DNA from: Latrodectus hesperus
Taxonomy: Eukaryota > Arthropoda > Arachnida > Araneae > Theridiidae
Length of the DNA: 64,000 nt
Assembly: GCA_037975125.1 (NCBI GenBank)
Contig: CM075856.1
Location: forward strand, 2,917,934-2,981,933
Reading direction: 5' to 3'
In this document: one piece after another, positions 46,501-58,500 of the stretch
How the letters are laid out: the number at the start of each line of letters is the position of its first letter
Position numbering within the stretch: position 1 is the first letter of the stretch
The notes under the pieces: generated by a model
What the model saw: the letters and a program-made list of their open reading frames with translations, nothing else
What the model was told of the DNA's origin: nothing
Database searches by the model: none
Program-made: the position numbers and the translations under genes

Positions 46501-46777
46501 GTCGCCCAGCTTGTCTAGTAATCAGTGTGCATGACTGTGAGTAAGAAGGTCCTTGGTTCGAATCCCGGTTCGGGCATGGATGTACTTTCTCTCTCTATCT
46601 ATCCTGTCTTTGTTCCTTCCTTGTATGAATGAGGTGTGAATGGTTGCCTAGTCTATAAACGGGTTCCTATGGCATGAGTGAACTGAAAAATTCGGACTCT
46701 ACACCAAATATGGTTCATTTGGAAAAGTGAAGCAGCGCACCCCATATTGTCAGCCTAGCTGGCCCATGCAACAACAA
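46501..46777 (+). mobile_element. tRNA-derived SINE, family A, with 11-bp target duplication
   Basis: Head GTCGCCCAGCTTGTCTAGTA, B-box GGTTCGAATCCCGG, CTCTCTCTATCTATCCTGTC block, TATAAACGGGTTCCTATGGC block and (CAA)n tail. Exact 11-bp direct repeats TAGCACTTCAT lie at 46490-46500 and 46778-46788. Confidence 0.94.
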
Positions 46778-47129
46778 TAGCACTTCATAAAAATAATTTT
46801 TATCAAATTAATTTCTATGTAAACGAAAATAGATTATTTTACCCCTTTATTTAAAAAAAATAGTCTTAATGTGCTATCTATAAATTTTCATAGAAATTAT
46901 TGCTTAGTAATTACATATAAGCCGTCTGTCATCTAATCTTTGGTGTTTACAAAAATATTATTATCCAACGACATCTTACTATAATTATAACATTATATAA
47001 ACATAGATGCATTCTAAAAGATTTTGCTTAAGCTAACAATGTCCGTATACCTTATTTTATAGGCAACAATTCGTACATGAGGTGCAATTCTTCGGCACGT
47101 TCTGTTGTTGAATAGCAATATATCTACTC

Positions 47130-47400
47130 AATAACTTCCTTTGTATTTAATTTCGAACATCACATCTGCGCCTATTAACAGTCCTTCTACTGCCGGCATT
47201 AGTTCCGGAACAATGTGGAATGGAGCATTGATCTCTAGCAAAAGGAATAGATGGTGCAGATAGACAGACATAAGTGAAAGAGAAGCAGCAAATGGTGGAA
47301 GGATATTGGAATGATAAATCCTTGAACGTCAGAGGTGTCGACGTTCGTTCCGAATGTTGCCAGTTTATTCCTTCCATAGTTTTTCTCCGTTATTTGCGAC
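47130..47400. other. GC-enriched island, candidate conserved noncoding element
   Basis: A compact patch of mixed composition (CTACTGCCGGCATTAGTTCC, GGTGTCGACGTTCGTTCCG) in A+T-rich DNA. A 76-codon minus frame (47147-47377) is open but unrecognised and lacks gene signals. Confidence 0.3.
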
Positions 47401-47570
47401 TTCCTATGAAGAAATTGTAACAGTGCTCAAGATTTTTCTCTGACAGAGGTTGATATTCGTCTACGTTACTATAGCTACGTGAAGCATGCTTCTGTTTTTA
47501 TTGTTTATTATACCGTTTGAAGTATTTTTGTGATGCATATTTTGTGCATAGATTTCTTTTAATATTTTAA

Positions 47571-48144
47571 CCCTTTGGATGCACATTTATTCGAACAATT
47601 TTTTGCATTTGGAGCACATTTAATTTTTTGGGGTAGAGTAATTTGTAAGAACATCGTATCTTATGCAATTATTAGAATTTATTGGCTCCCACCTTTTGTT
47701 TCTTTTTTTCCAAAACCTTTTTTCTATCAATTGTTTGGCATATCTATTTGTCTCTTCCACTATGCTATTCCAAAAACCTTCATTTAGGACTTCATTAATA
47801 ACATCCAAAGGTTTAGGATTAGCACCTAGCCTTCGCAGACACAAAGGATTTATTCCAGGCACTTCACGAAACCGTCTTACATTAGGTACATTGTCTTTTT
47901 CTTCCCAAATCCATTGATCTCATTTCTCAGGAGAAGATTCACTATCACTGCTTGATAAGTACCTTGTACGTTTTTTACATCTTGGTTTTATCTCACGATC
48001 ATCACCACTATCATTGTTACTTTGAAATAAACAAGAATGAACACGTTAATTATTGTCTCATTTTCAACGACGTATCAGAACGCCATGTGCGACTTTGGTC
48101 AAACTAATGCATGACGTTCTGATGCGTCGAATGCGATCAAAGGG
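47571..48144. mobile_element. piggyBac-type element, internally deleted, TTAA target sites
   Basis: TTAA at 47567-47570 and 48145-48148 directly borders ends that begin CCCTTTG. The left end reads CCCTTTGGATGC and the right end, on the minus strand, CCCTTTGATCGCATTCGA. Near the right end a subterminal inverted repeat pairs a CGTATCAGAACGCCATG segment (48070-48087) with CATGACGTTCTGATGCG (48110-48127). TTAA targets, CCC-starting ends and subterminal repeats are the hallmarks of this superfamily. The interior holds the start of a transposase only. Confidence 0.92.
47620..48020 (-). pseudogene. Truncated piggyBac transposase N-terminal part
   Basis: Read from right to left: an acidic/serine stretch NNDSGDDREIKPRCKKRTR, then SSSDSESS, an in-frame TGA at 47920-47922, then [46 protein letters not shown] and RWEPINSN, ending at a stop near 47620. 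The PGIN...IVEETNRYA...RW.P order is that of the N-terminal part of the DDE_Tnp_1_7 domain of piggyBac transposases and PGBD proteins. The catalytic aspartates and the C-terminal Cys-rich finger are deleted, so the copy cannot be active and could move only with help from another element. Confidence 0.9.
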
Positions 48145-48148
48145 TTAA

Positions 48149-49054
48149 ATAAACAGTACACTATGAGAAAAATCATTATTATTAAATATTGAATTATTTA
48201 AGCAAACGTGTTTAATATATATAAAGGAAATAAATATATAAATAAATTGTAATATTCAAACATGCATATTACGCAAATCCAAAAAGGGTTAAATTATATT
48301 ATAGAAACTAGATTGTCAAAATAAAATGACAAATAAGGCTTTTATCATATATTTTCGTAATTTACATTACTGAGAAGTATTCGAACATTTAATTATAAGA
48401 AACAATATCTTAATTATTTGAAACATATTTAGGAATAAAGATGTAAATTATTTACATATTTTCAAAATATCTATTCATTTTTAAATGTTTTCAATGGAAT
48501 AATGACTTCTCTACACATATAATCATATTTTATAGGTATGTAAATTTAACAGCAATTTCGAAAATGAAATGCATATTGATAACATTAAACACCAATTCAA
48601 GAAGTGAAATATATTACAAGAAACTAACATGGAAACTATTATGGGATAAAATAAAAGTCATGCCTACTTTAATTCAATAAGAGATGCAATAACTTTAAAC
48701 TGAAATTGTTTCATTGAATTTAATTTTTCTGACTATAAATGCAGTCAAGTCGAAGGATCAAAATGCTGTTTCACTGATCTTCTAGATGGGAAAAATGCTT
48801 ATTAGAAAAAGTTAATTTTTATTTAAATAGACAAAGGTTTACTAATAGATAGACGTTAATAAATAGGCAAAATAGACAAACGTAGACATTCGTTTTAACT
48901 TATCAGTACGCAGAAAGACGACTGAAACTTTTGGTAAAAAAACTAGCATGATTCACAAAAAGATTAACTGTGACTACAAATTTTAATGAATAATTCCAGT
49001 AAAGTTTGACGAAACTTAAAATAAATAGCACAATTAGAAGAAAAATAGTGTTAG
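48149..49054. other. A+T-rich stretch, nothing recognised
   Basis: No hallmark recognised. Confidence 0.4.
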
Positions 49055-49122
49055 ACTCAAAAACAATAGACAAATTTTAAGAATATGTATTTCTTCTTAA
49101 AATTTGTCTATTGTTTTTGAGT
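49055..49122. repeat. Perfect 29-bp inverted repeat with 10-nt loop
   Basis: The left arm (49055-49083, starting ACTCAAAAACAATAGAC) and the right arm (49094-49122, ending GTCTATTGTTTTTGAGT) are perfectly complementary over 29 bases, with a 10-nt spacer TATGTATTTC. Flanks diverge at once on both sides. A transcript of either strand would form a hairpin of small-RNA precursor size. Confidence 0.97.
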
Positions 49123-52100
49123 TACGAAGATTCAAATTGTGAAGATCTTGAAATATCTTGTTTTAAATTGATGAGCTTAAAAGGAATGTAAAAAATATGA
49201 ATTCAACCCCTCGGCATTATTTATTGATAGATATTTTAATAATATATTTCATACTTATATGGACATAATGTTTGACTGTTTTTTTCTAGCGTTTAATGTA
49301 AATACTTTGATGACATTTTATTCTGTTTAAAAGTATTAAATAAAAAGTATTTTTCAAGAAAAGAAAAAGAAATTAATTTCTGTTCTGAAGGAATTTAAAA
49401 TGGATGAGGGAAGCGTAATTTGTTTCTGACTAAAAGTAATAAAGATTGTCATTCAGTTTTGAAATCAAATTTTAAAGCAACTTTTTTACGGATTTAACAA
49501 ATGTAAATTTAATTTTTTCCATGAAAAGTTTTTTTTTCTGTAAGTCCTAATTTTTGAGTGTAAATAACTGGTTTTATTTAAATATTCTTTTGCGGAATCT
49601 TTTTCCTCACATACTTTGATATAATGTGATTTTTTTAGATATTTTTCTTCAGAAAATTTATATAAATATTTATCAATGCTATCATAAATGGAAGGCAAAC
49701 AACACGTGTGAAGTTTCGAAAGAATTTAACTCTGAAATTCTAAGAAGTATAATTAATAATAAATAAATCGTGGTAAGGAAAGGATTGATAAAGATGGACG
49801 AACATTCAGTAGAAAGAAAATTTAAAATGATGTTTTTAATTAATAATTGATTTATTTTTCCTTGATTTATTTTATCAATGTTTGAAACTACAATTTAAAT
49901 TCGAGAAGCAAACATTTTTCAATAGTTCTATTCTTTAAATATAATTTTTTATCTTTAATCTTGAATCTTTAAATCTAATCACATATTATTTTGAAACGCA
50001 TAAAATAAATATATACTTTTCTCATAGTTTTAATTGATTTAATTCATTAAAATTACACTTCACTTTAATACCTTATAAATATTGTTTCAATATTTTTTAA
50101 CGATGATAAATTTTGTAGAATCTTGGATATAAAATATTTTTACTTAATATATTAACTACAGAAATTATTTTAATTCAATTAGAATATTAATCTTTAAATA
50201 ATTGATTAAGTACATCCATTTTTTCTCAATTTTTTTGTCTATAAAGTAGAATGAATAAATATCTTAGAAAATAAAAAATATGATCAAATCAAATGATTTG
50301 TGTGAATGTTGAAGAACTTGTGATGACTTTGAAAAAAATTATTGTAAACAAAAGTGCTAACCATCTAGTTGTTTGTAATTCTTTTAGTAATGAGGCGTTC
50401 AAACTAGTTTATAAATGTAGGTAAAGTAACACTGATTATGCACAGTACATAAAATAAATTTACTTCTGGAGTTTTCATAAAAAATTGTAATTCTATTTAA
50501 GAGAAATATCGATTGTTGAAATTCTTGAAGCAATTTTCATATCGGTATTCAAGTTAAAAAAGAGCATATTGAACATATTTTAAATACTTGTTAGCATGTT
50601 TATTAACATATGTTGAAAAAAATAACTTTTTTTTACGAGAATGTTAATTGATGAATATGATTCAAGAGACTCAGGTAAAATTGTTTACTAAATATATCAG
50701 TTTCCAGATAAATACTATGAAACAATCTGCTTGTTATTTTAAACAAATGATGAATAATGAAGATCATTATTTCTTAACCCAATATTAATAAGATAAAGCT
50801 ATTTTTAATAATTATAAACAATTTAACTGATTTGATATACTCTCATTAAATTAGTTTTAAATCCGTCAAAGGTTCATACCTATAACACTCATTACAACCA
50901 TCTTAAATTAGTTTTTTTCAGTGTTTATTTTCTTCAATAGTATTTTTTCAAATTTAACTTAAATATTTAGATCATATGATTACATTTATTGAATATCCTT
51001 TAACGAACAAAATACTAATAATTCATAAAAGAAGAAAACATTACTTTAATGTATTGCAAAAAATCATCAAACTAAAATGAATAATACGTTATTTAAAATA
51101 AACGAAATAATTCCTTTCTTTTTTTAATTAAATTTATTCAGTACGAGTTAGACGTCAATTTATGCAGAAAAAACGAATATTCAGATCTTAATAAGAAAAA
51201 AAACTAGAAAGGAAACTTCAAAACAATAAAGAGAAACCACCGATTCAAATAATAAAAACATTTATCCGAATAAAAAAAATAACAAATTAAGTCGCTGAGA
51301 AGGATGAGATTCATTTGAGAAATGGCTTTTGTAAAAAAATGATCAAATATTAGTTGAAGAGAAAAAAAAGTAATGGGACCCGGAGTCTGAAGGAAGGTTT
51401 CCAGAATTGGCCTCAATCATTAAACGTACGTGAATTGACCGAAGTCTTTATTATTTTTCAGATATTCTCTTCTTTATACTGCTGACTTTCAAGGTATTTT
51501 TTATCACTAGCTTCTTATTCTCCGACTTTCTTGTTCGTTAACTTTCTTCTAGAAAACCTTCTCGTATCAAATAGTTAGGAATAAGTAGTATTTTTATTAT
51601 AGAGAGAAAAGTTTTAGATCTTCTTTCTCTTTTTTTCTTGATGCAATGATTGTAACTGGGAGTATTTTAAAGTTTAATTCTCTTCAATGTAATCTACTTT
51701 GGTTTTCCCTTTTAGCGAAGATTATATTTCCAATTTTGTACTTGGTTTCTTGATTAATCTTGTAGACTAACTTGAAGAATTATATGTTTGGACTTGTTCG
51801 TATAAAAAAATGTTTTAAATATGTGATCTTCTATACTAAATTTTAGTTCAAAATTTAATTTTATATTAATTTTCAGATTTAATTTTCTTTTTGTTGTTGT
51901 TCAGTATGAACTTTGAAGAGATCGTATGCTTCCTTGATTCACTCAAACGGTCACTTACAATTAAAGTGTTAATTTAATTGTTATTGTGTCCGAGAAAGAT
52001 GAACATATTTATAGTGATTCTAAATCCATTTAAAATGACAAGAACCATGTTAAAAGTATCGTAGAATACTACAGAAAAATCACAGATTTTAAGTATTTAC

Positions 52101-52800
52101 TTTCCGTTCACTAGTATACATCTTGCAACGAAATTGATTTAAAATGCAGATATAAGTGCATAAAACATTTTATAATTTATTGAACTTCTTATATTATAAA
52201 AAGTATAGAAGATCTGAAATAATTGATAAACAGAGAGAGACAAAGAAAATTGTAAATTCACTAGTCATTTTACTAATAAAAAGTTCAAAGATTTCGCTGA
52301 TAAAATTACTTCGATTAACTCTCACTTAAGAAATATAAAAACTACTTACATTAAAGCGTACCTATAAAATGTAGTTATATAGTTAATTTATAAGTGTAAA
52401 CTCTAGATCAATTTACTCCACATAAATATAATTTTAAGTAATAAAAATTCGAAATTATATCTGCTAAGATATGATATTATTTTACTCAAGCGTTCTAATT
52501 CACTGGAGAATTTAGAATAAATGCTGACGCATCATTGAATTTAATGCCACAGCAAATAATTCAGTTTTTATTTTTGTAAAATTAAGAATAAGAAGCTTGG
52601 AAAATTAAATAAAAGAAATTTTTTCCAATATAATGCTTTAACAGAAACAATTATATTTACTAAATAAACATACATCTTTGCCTTAGATTTTAATAAAAAG
52701 ATCTCAACAAAAGAAACTTTTTTAAGTTATTTGGCCACATCAAATATGATCTAACATGAAAAAGAAACCTAGATACATTTTTCCACTTCGAGACTGAAAA
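49123..52800. other. A+T-rich stretch, nothing firmly recognised
   Basis: No gene, RNA or known repeat was recognised. A brief GC rise lies at 51360-51430 (GGGACCCGGAGTCTGAAGG). Confidence 0.4.
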
Positions 52801-52908
52801 TCTACGCTATAGATTAAGTCTACGCTATAGATTTAGTCTACGCTATAGATTAGGTCTAAGCTATAGATTAGGTCTACGCTATAGATTTAGTCTACGCTAT
52901 AGATTAGT
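52801..52908. repeat. 18-bp minisatellite, six copies
   Basis: Unit TCTACGCTATAGATTAGG (with AAG, TAG or AGT variants at the end) starts at 52801, 52819, 52837, 52855, 52873 and 52891. Each unit contains the palindrome CTATAG. Only the fourth copy has TCTAAGC. An alternating TTAG/TAGG ending suggests a 36- or 54-bp higher-order unit. Confidence 0.97.
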
Positions 52909-54540
52909 TTTTAAAAAAATTAAAAGCAATGCTATATATTTAAGAGGAGTAAACTCGAATTAAATTATAGTGAAATTTAAATAAATAACAGAATTTATGC
53001 GAATACATAATAATTAGTCTTTTTAGCAACTACAAAGGGAATATGCGATTCTAAAAGCAAGAAGGAAACAAATGTAATAAAAAAGTAAAATATTTATCCA
53101 ATTACAGAGACAATATGAGGACAACAAAGTTATGCTCAATTTTAAGTTTATTTTATTTTGATAATACATCAATATGGTATCATTAACAAATGAGTAATAA
53201 GAATATGTTAGTTCCATGAGTTTTATATTATTTATGTTAAATTTATTTCGATAATGTTTCTTATTATTTTAATCATTTGTGATACTTGTTTTAATTATAC
53301 ATAATATTATGATAAGTAATTTATCAATTTTTTTCAATATTTGAATGTCTATGGAATATTGATACATGCCCATAAAAAAGAATAATGAAAATACAATAGG
53401 AGAACATTTTTGCTAGTTACAAATATAAAAATATTATTTAAAACATCTTGAAATGCTTCTTACATTTATGAAGATTAAGTTATACTAATAGTAAAGCTAT
53501 TCATTTAAAAAAAATTTATTTTAATTAAATATGTCAATAAGTTGAATTAAAATTTTGTTTTAAAGTATCATATTTTTGAAGATTTGTTTTTAATAGACAA
53601 GTCTAAAGTATATTAGGTTAAGATAAATGTATATGCCGAGACTTGATTAAAAAAATGATATCTGATGCTTACAAGTATGGTCATTTTCAGTTGCTCACTT
53701 TTATACTGAAGAACAAAATAATTAACTTCACTTTTTGACGACAAACGATACCATTATATTAATTCACATTGTATTTTAAATGCGTTTTATGAAGTTTTAC
53801 AAATAAATTACTTATATATAGAAAATATGTAGCTTACATTCTTGTTAAAAGTAAATTCTGAATACCCACAATGATTTGTTTTCAGTATAAATTTGTAAAA
53901 ATTTCATTTTATGCATTTTATTCCAGAGATTTTACGTCTTGGAATATAGATAAAATAATCATTATAATATTATAATCTTTCAAATCAAAGTTTATTTTTA
54001 AATTACTTAACTAATTCTATCTTTCGTAAACATTGATTTATAAATGCATCAGTTTTCAAAAAGATTAACGTTACTTTCTGACTTTTTAAAATTTTAACTT
54101 CGTTTAACTTCGTATAACTGTGTGTATTTTAAACAATGACTTCTTAAATTAGGTATTGAAAACACCTAAATACTATAAATAATGTGAATAACATTGATTT
54201 TGAAAAAAAAGTACTTTTTGGTAAGAAAAGTAAATATTAAATGCACATAATATTTTGCTGCAAATCAAGATTTTCAACAATGTAAAATGTTTCTTCCTAT
54301 TAAAAAAAATTCACTACTTAAAAAAAAGCAGTATGCGTTTTCAATTATATAATTTCTTCTCTAAGCTAATGTAAAAGAACTTTATTTTTGGTGAATATTT
54401 TTTATGCATTCATAGCAGTATATATTTTGATTAAAAGCAAAAATACTGAATATACATAAAATTTAGTCCTGGTATTCAAAATTTGTAAAAATATTTAGTT
54501 GATTCCACAATTTCAAAGCTAATAAGCATCCCAATTAAAT
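52909..54540. other. A+T-rich stretch, nothing recognised
   Basis: No hallmark recognised. Confidence 0.4.
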
Positions 54541-54812
54541 GTTGTTATTATCGTGTGCCAGCTCGGCTAGCAATATGGGGTGCGCTGCTCCACTTTTCCA
54601 ACTGAACCCTATTTTGGTGTGGAGTCCGACTTCTTCAGTACACACATGCCATAGGGACCCGTTTATAGTGTAGGCAACCATTCACAACCCATTCATACAA
54701 GGAAAGGACAAAGACAGGATAGAGAAAGTACATCCATGCCCGAACAGGGATTCGAACCCAGGACCGCCCTATCCGTAGTCAGACACGCTGACCACAAGAC
54801 AAGTTGGGCGGC
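54541..54812 (-). mobile_element. tRNA-derived SINE, family A
   Basis: Minus-strand copy from TTGTTATTATCGTGTGCCAGC to the head ending GTTGGGCGGCA, with B-box TTCGAACCC on the + strand. A weak CCAATTAA/CCAATAAG pair at the two borders may be a decayed target duplication. It lies about 1 kb from an opposite-orientation copy (55795-56074). Confidence 0.92.
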
Positions 54813-54989
54813 AGTCCAATAAGTAATATGGCAATCTAACAGCATTACTTCTCAAACAAAAGCTATATATATTTTTTAAAATTCCTAATTAATTATATTA
54901 TTGATAAATTTACATTTAGTATTAAAATCTCTTCTAAAATCTGGAGCACTTATAGATGTTTAGCCGACAATCTTGGCTTCTTATTGCCA

Positions 54990-55560
54990 CCTCATTACAA
55001 TTCTAAATGGAACTTCTGAAGTAAAGGACGAGGCGCGACCACTGGGATCTTAATTAACTGCACCCGCAGGTGAAACAACTTTAAAAAATCTCAGTCCAAA
55101 CACTTAAAGCGGATCAATGTTTTCCTTTACACCCCTCTCCAATTTTCTTCTTTTTCTTATCTTCGTTTTACTCTCCCCTCTTTCAATTTTTTCCTTCGCT
55201 CTTGGTTTTCTTCGCAGCGTCCCGCCGCGTCTAACCTTCCTCCCCCGCCTAATCTTGGGCGTCAACACCGGGGCGGCGCGTAGGGCGTTCATCAATCAGT
55301 CGCCCATTAAGGGAGGGGAAATCCCTGTATCGGAAAGGGACCGGGGCAGAGTGGGAAAAGAGGGGGATATTACGACTCATGATCATGAGAAATGGATTTT
55401 TGAAAGAGTGGGTGAGGCTGGAATTCACTTAGCATGGAAAAGATGAATGGGAATTTTCGGCACCAGTACCACAAATCGTAATAGCATGACAGTGTCTTCG
55501 AAATCAATGGCTACGGATTCGAGATCCAGATGCTGTTCGAAAGGCATTAATTGAAATCAA
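54990..55560. other. GC-rich, CpG-containing island
   Basis: The strongest GC island of the window: CCGCCGCGTC, CGGGGCGGCGCGTAGGGCG and GGGACCGGGGCAGAG, preceded by a long pyrimidine tract ending in TTCTTCGCAG (55218). A + frame from ATG 55117 stays open for 109 codons to 55446. Its first 30 residues are hydrophobic, but they are encoded by the pyrimidine tract. Its arginine-rich remainder matches nothing known. I favour a regulatory or CpG-like island, with a lineage-specific small gene or an exon starting at 55219 as the alternative. Confidence 0.4.
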
Positions 55561-55794
55561 TGACTTCTGTGTGTCTAATCTTTCACCAAAAATATTCCTT
55601 TAAAAAAATATGCAATTAAATATTTTATTTTACATCTAAAAATTAACATAAAAATCATTCTACTTTTAATGTATTATTGAAAGATCTTATTTTGCTAGAA
55701 ATATTTGGCTTTAGAAAAACTCAAATATATGTCTTCAAAAAATTTAATGAAAAAAAAGTTAGATTTTATAAATATTAAATGCATTTATTTTGTG

Positions 55795-56074
55795 GGCCGT
55801 CTGCCCTGTCTAGTGTCCAGAGTCCCTGACTACGGATAGGGAGGTCCTGGGTTCGAATCCCGGTTCTTGCATAGATGTACTTTCTCTATCTATCTATCCT
55901 GTCTTTATCCTTTCCTTGTATGAATGGGATGTGAATGGTTGCCTACCCTATAAACGGGTACCTATGGCATGTGTGTACTGAGGAAGTCGGACTTCACACC
56001 AAAATAGGGTTCAGTTGAAAAAGTGGAGCAGCGCACCCCATATTGCCAGCCTAGCTGGCACACAACAACAACAA
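55795..56074 (+). mobile_element. tRNA-derived SINE, family A, with 13-bp target duplication
   Basis: Head GGCCGTCTGCCCTGTCTAGTG, B-box GGGTTCGAATCCCGG, CCTATAAACGGGTACCTATG block, GTGGAGCAGCGCACCCC block and (ACA)n tail. Exact 13-bp direct repeats CATTTATTTTGTG at 55782-55794 and 56075-56087, the longest clean duplication of the family in the window. Confidence 0.95.
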
Positions 56075-56087
56075 CATTTATTTTGTG

Positions 56088-57239
56088 TGATACTTTACTG
56101 TATTGTCAAAATTAAAAGTATCTGAGCTACAATAATGTTTGAGAAGAAGTAAAAATCATTAGAGTATAAACTGTAAAACCTTAAATTCGAATGAATTAAA
56201 ATAAAATTAAAAAGTCAGGAAATAATTAATAAAAAATTAAATAATTTTAAGCGTTATTGATTATTTCAATGTTGGAATTAAGCTTTTAATAACTCAAATT
56301 TTCTTACAATTTTTTCTAACATCTTATCAAAAATATATTTCTTTTTTTAATTTAATTAAAGCACACGCATATTTATGAAATAAATTATAAGCTATTAGTA
56401 AGAGATATCTAAACTATGAAAATTTTAAAACCATATGTATGTCGTCTTAATCTTATATCACAACCCTCTCGTATTAAAGTATTCAAGATTAAAAATTCAC
56501 GCATCATTATTTTAATAACCAAGAATTCTATAACACTAACGCTTCTTTTATATACTTACGCTTTTCAGGATACACATTAAGCGAAGGAACATTTAACTAG
56601 CTCAAAGGTGTATGCTTGCTTCTTAAGGGAGAATACACTAGACATTCTGTTTTGAAGATACTTAAACTTTTCACTTTTGTTGTTCAAATAAAATGTAATA
56701 TTTTACTTATTTCTAACATTCGCTTAGATACATCTTTAAATGTGTAACTTAGATTTATCTTTAAAAGAACTTTCTCTTTTATATTTGCTTACAGTTACAT
56801 TTAAAAGTTTAACAGCTTTAAATTTAAGATGTTTATAATTTCCAAAATCTTTTTATTTAAATTTTAATTATTTGATATAAGTATAAGAGTGTATATTTCA
56901 GTACAAAATTGTGTAACATTTAATTTTATTCTATATTTTTCTATAACCGAGTTTTTTTATTATTTTATTTATCAATAATCATAATTTGTATAAGGAGGAA
57001 TAGTGGTGAAATTGTAGATCCCAAATTGTCATTTTACAATGAAATTTTTTTCAATTTACAAATGCTTATTTTCTTGTTATAATCATGTTGCTTTGTGTTA
57101 AATATTGATTTAAAATTTTATTTAGAATTTTAAAACTAAATTGTCAAAACGGTTATGTATATTATCCTATTATCCTAGAAACACTTTAACTTTCGAATTA
57201 TAATATAATTCTTAAGCAACAATTTATAAAAGTGTCATT

Positions 57240-57318
<79 letters not shown>

Positions 57319-57840
57319 GATTAACTATATTTAATAGTAAACAAATATATACCCGAATTGTATAATATCACTCTAAAATACTTTATAAATGCATATCAGC
57401 TTATCAGCTTAAAAATGTTACTTTGAATGAATTTGTTAAACAATTCAAAAATAGCTCTTGTAATTGAAATGGGTGTGGTATATTTAGTATGTTAATTATA
57501 AAACCATATTTATTTTTCCAAAAATTTTTTTGAAACTACTTTGCTCATTTTTCAAGTTGTTTATTTTAATGCAAATTAAGAGTTTTGCAAGATGCAATTA
57601 CTAACTGATTTGTATTAAAATATTTCTCAGAGAAAACATTTTAACAATGTAAATACATAGCACAAATTATTTTATATATTAATTTGACTCAAACATTAAT
57701 CGTATCATTTTGGATGAATGTCTTAGTTCAGTTTTCTTACCAATAAATATAGTATAACTCAAACAGTGTACGCAAGTTAAAAATATTTTTTAGGAAATAT
57801 TTTATGAAATGTTTCCTAGAAAATTTAAGCCAGCCCTAAA
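56088..57840. other. A+T-rich stretch with one (TA)n array
   Basis: Apart from the microsatellite at 57243-57319 nothing was recognised. Confidence 0.4.
57243..57319. repeat. (TA)n microsatellite with one AAA interruption
   Basis: About 75 bp of alternating AT, interrupted once at 57298-57301. Confidence 0.95.
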
Positions 57841-58065
57841 TTAATTATCTTTACTGTTGTCTGCAGCCCAAGGATTTTGAGATGACAGTTTCCATTTTCT
57901 GGGGAGTCGTTCTGATCGGAGAATTACAATTCTCAAATTACTAATTAATCCTGCCTGAAAAGGCGAGCAACTTAGTACACGTAATTCAGTTTCATTTGTA
58001 AGACTGCGGAAAGTTGAATCGGAAGGCCGAGAAGTAAAAATGAGTTTGATGAACATGTACACGAA
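57841..58065. other. GC-enriched patch, candidate conserved noncoding element or exon
   Basis: An acceptor-like TACTGTTGTCTGCAG ends at 57867. The following + frame (PKDFEMTVSIFWGVV and on) is open for 25 codons and then stops without a donor. The minus strand has a 73-codon frame. The FWG is not in the context expected of the CA10 family. A noncoding element is more likely. Confidence 0.25.
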
Positions 58066-58500
58066 AGTTAAATTACGTTTTCAACACGAAATGTAACATA
58101 TTTAATTTCGCCATGGAACATTTACAAATTTGGTTTATTTTGTAAAAATTGTATGCATTTCTAAATTTATTAATGGAATTCTACTTTAATTTGAATTGTA
58201 TTACAAGTACCCATAAAAATAAATGTGAACTATCTGTGAAATTTTGAAGTTATATATGTTTGAAATCATGAATATTTAGTTATGCTGAAATGAAAATAAA
58301 TTAAATGTGTGGTTCAAACAGGCTTTAATTTATAAAACAATTTTGCCACTTACTCATTAATTAAAAATTAAAAAATAATAATTTTCTATACATTTAAAGA
58401 GAAATAAAGAAAATTAAAATCTTGTTTTACTGCAGTATTTTTTTCATGAAACTCTTTAAGGGGAAAATGTTTCCCACAAAATTTATGTTCTTATTCTTCT
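58066..58500. other. A+T-rich stretch, nothing recognised
   Basis: No hallmark recognised. Confidence 0.4.

Noticed and set aside
55117..55220. Signal-peptide-like N-terminus of the 109-codon frame
   Set aside because: The hydrophobic residues follow directly from a pyrimidine-rich tract (Phe, Leu, Ser codons), so secretion cannot be argued without conservation.
57868..57943. Next CA10-family exon, suggested by an acceptor-like CTGCAG and an FWG tripeptide
   Set aside because: The surrounding residues (TVSIFWGVVLIG) do not fit the expected GPAFWGL context, the phase is wrong for the 2104 donor, and the frame stops without a donor.
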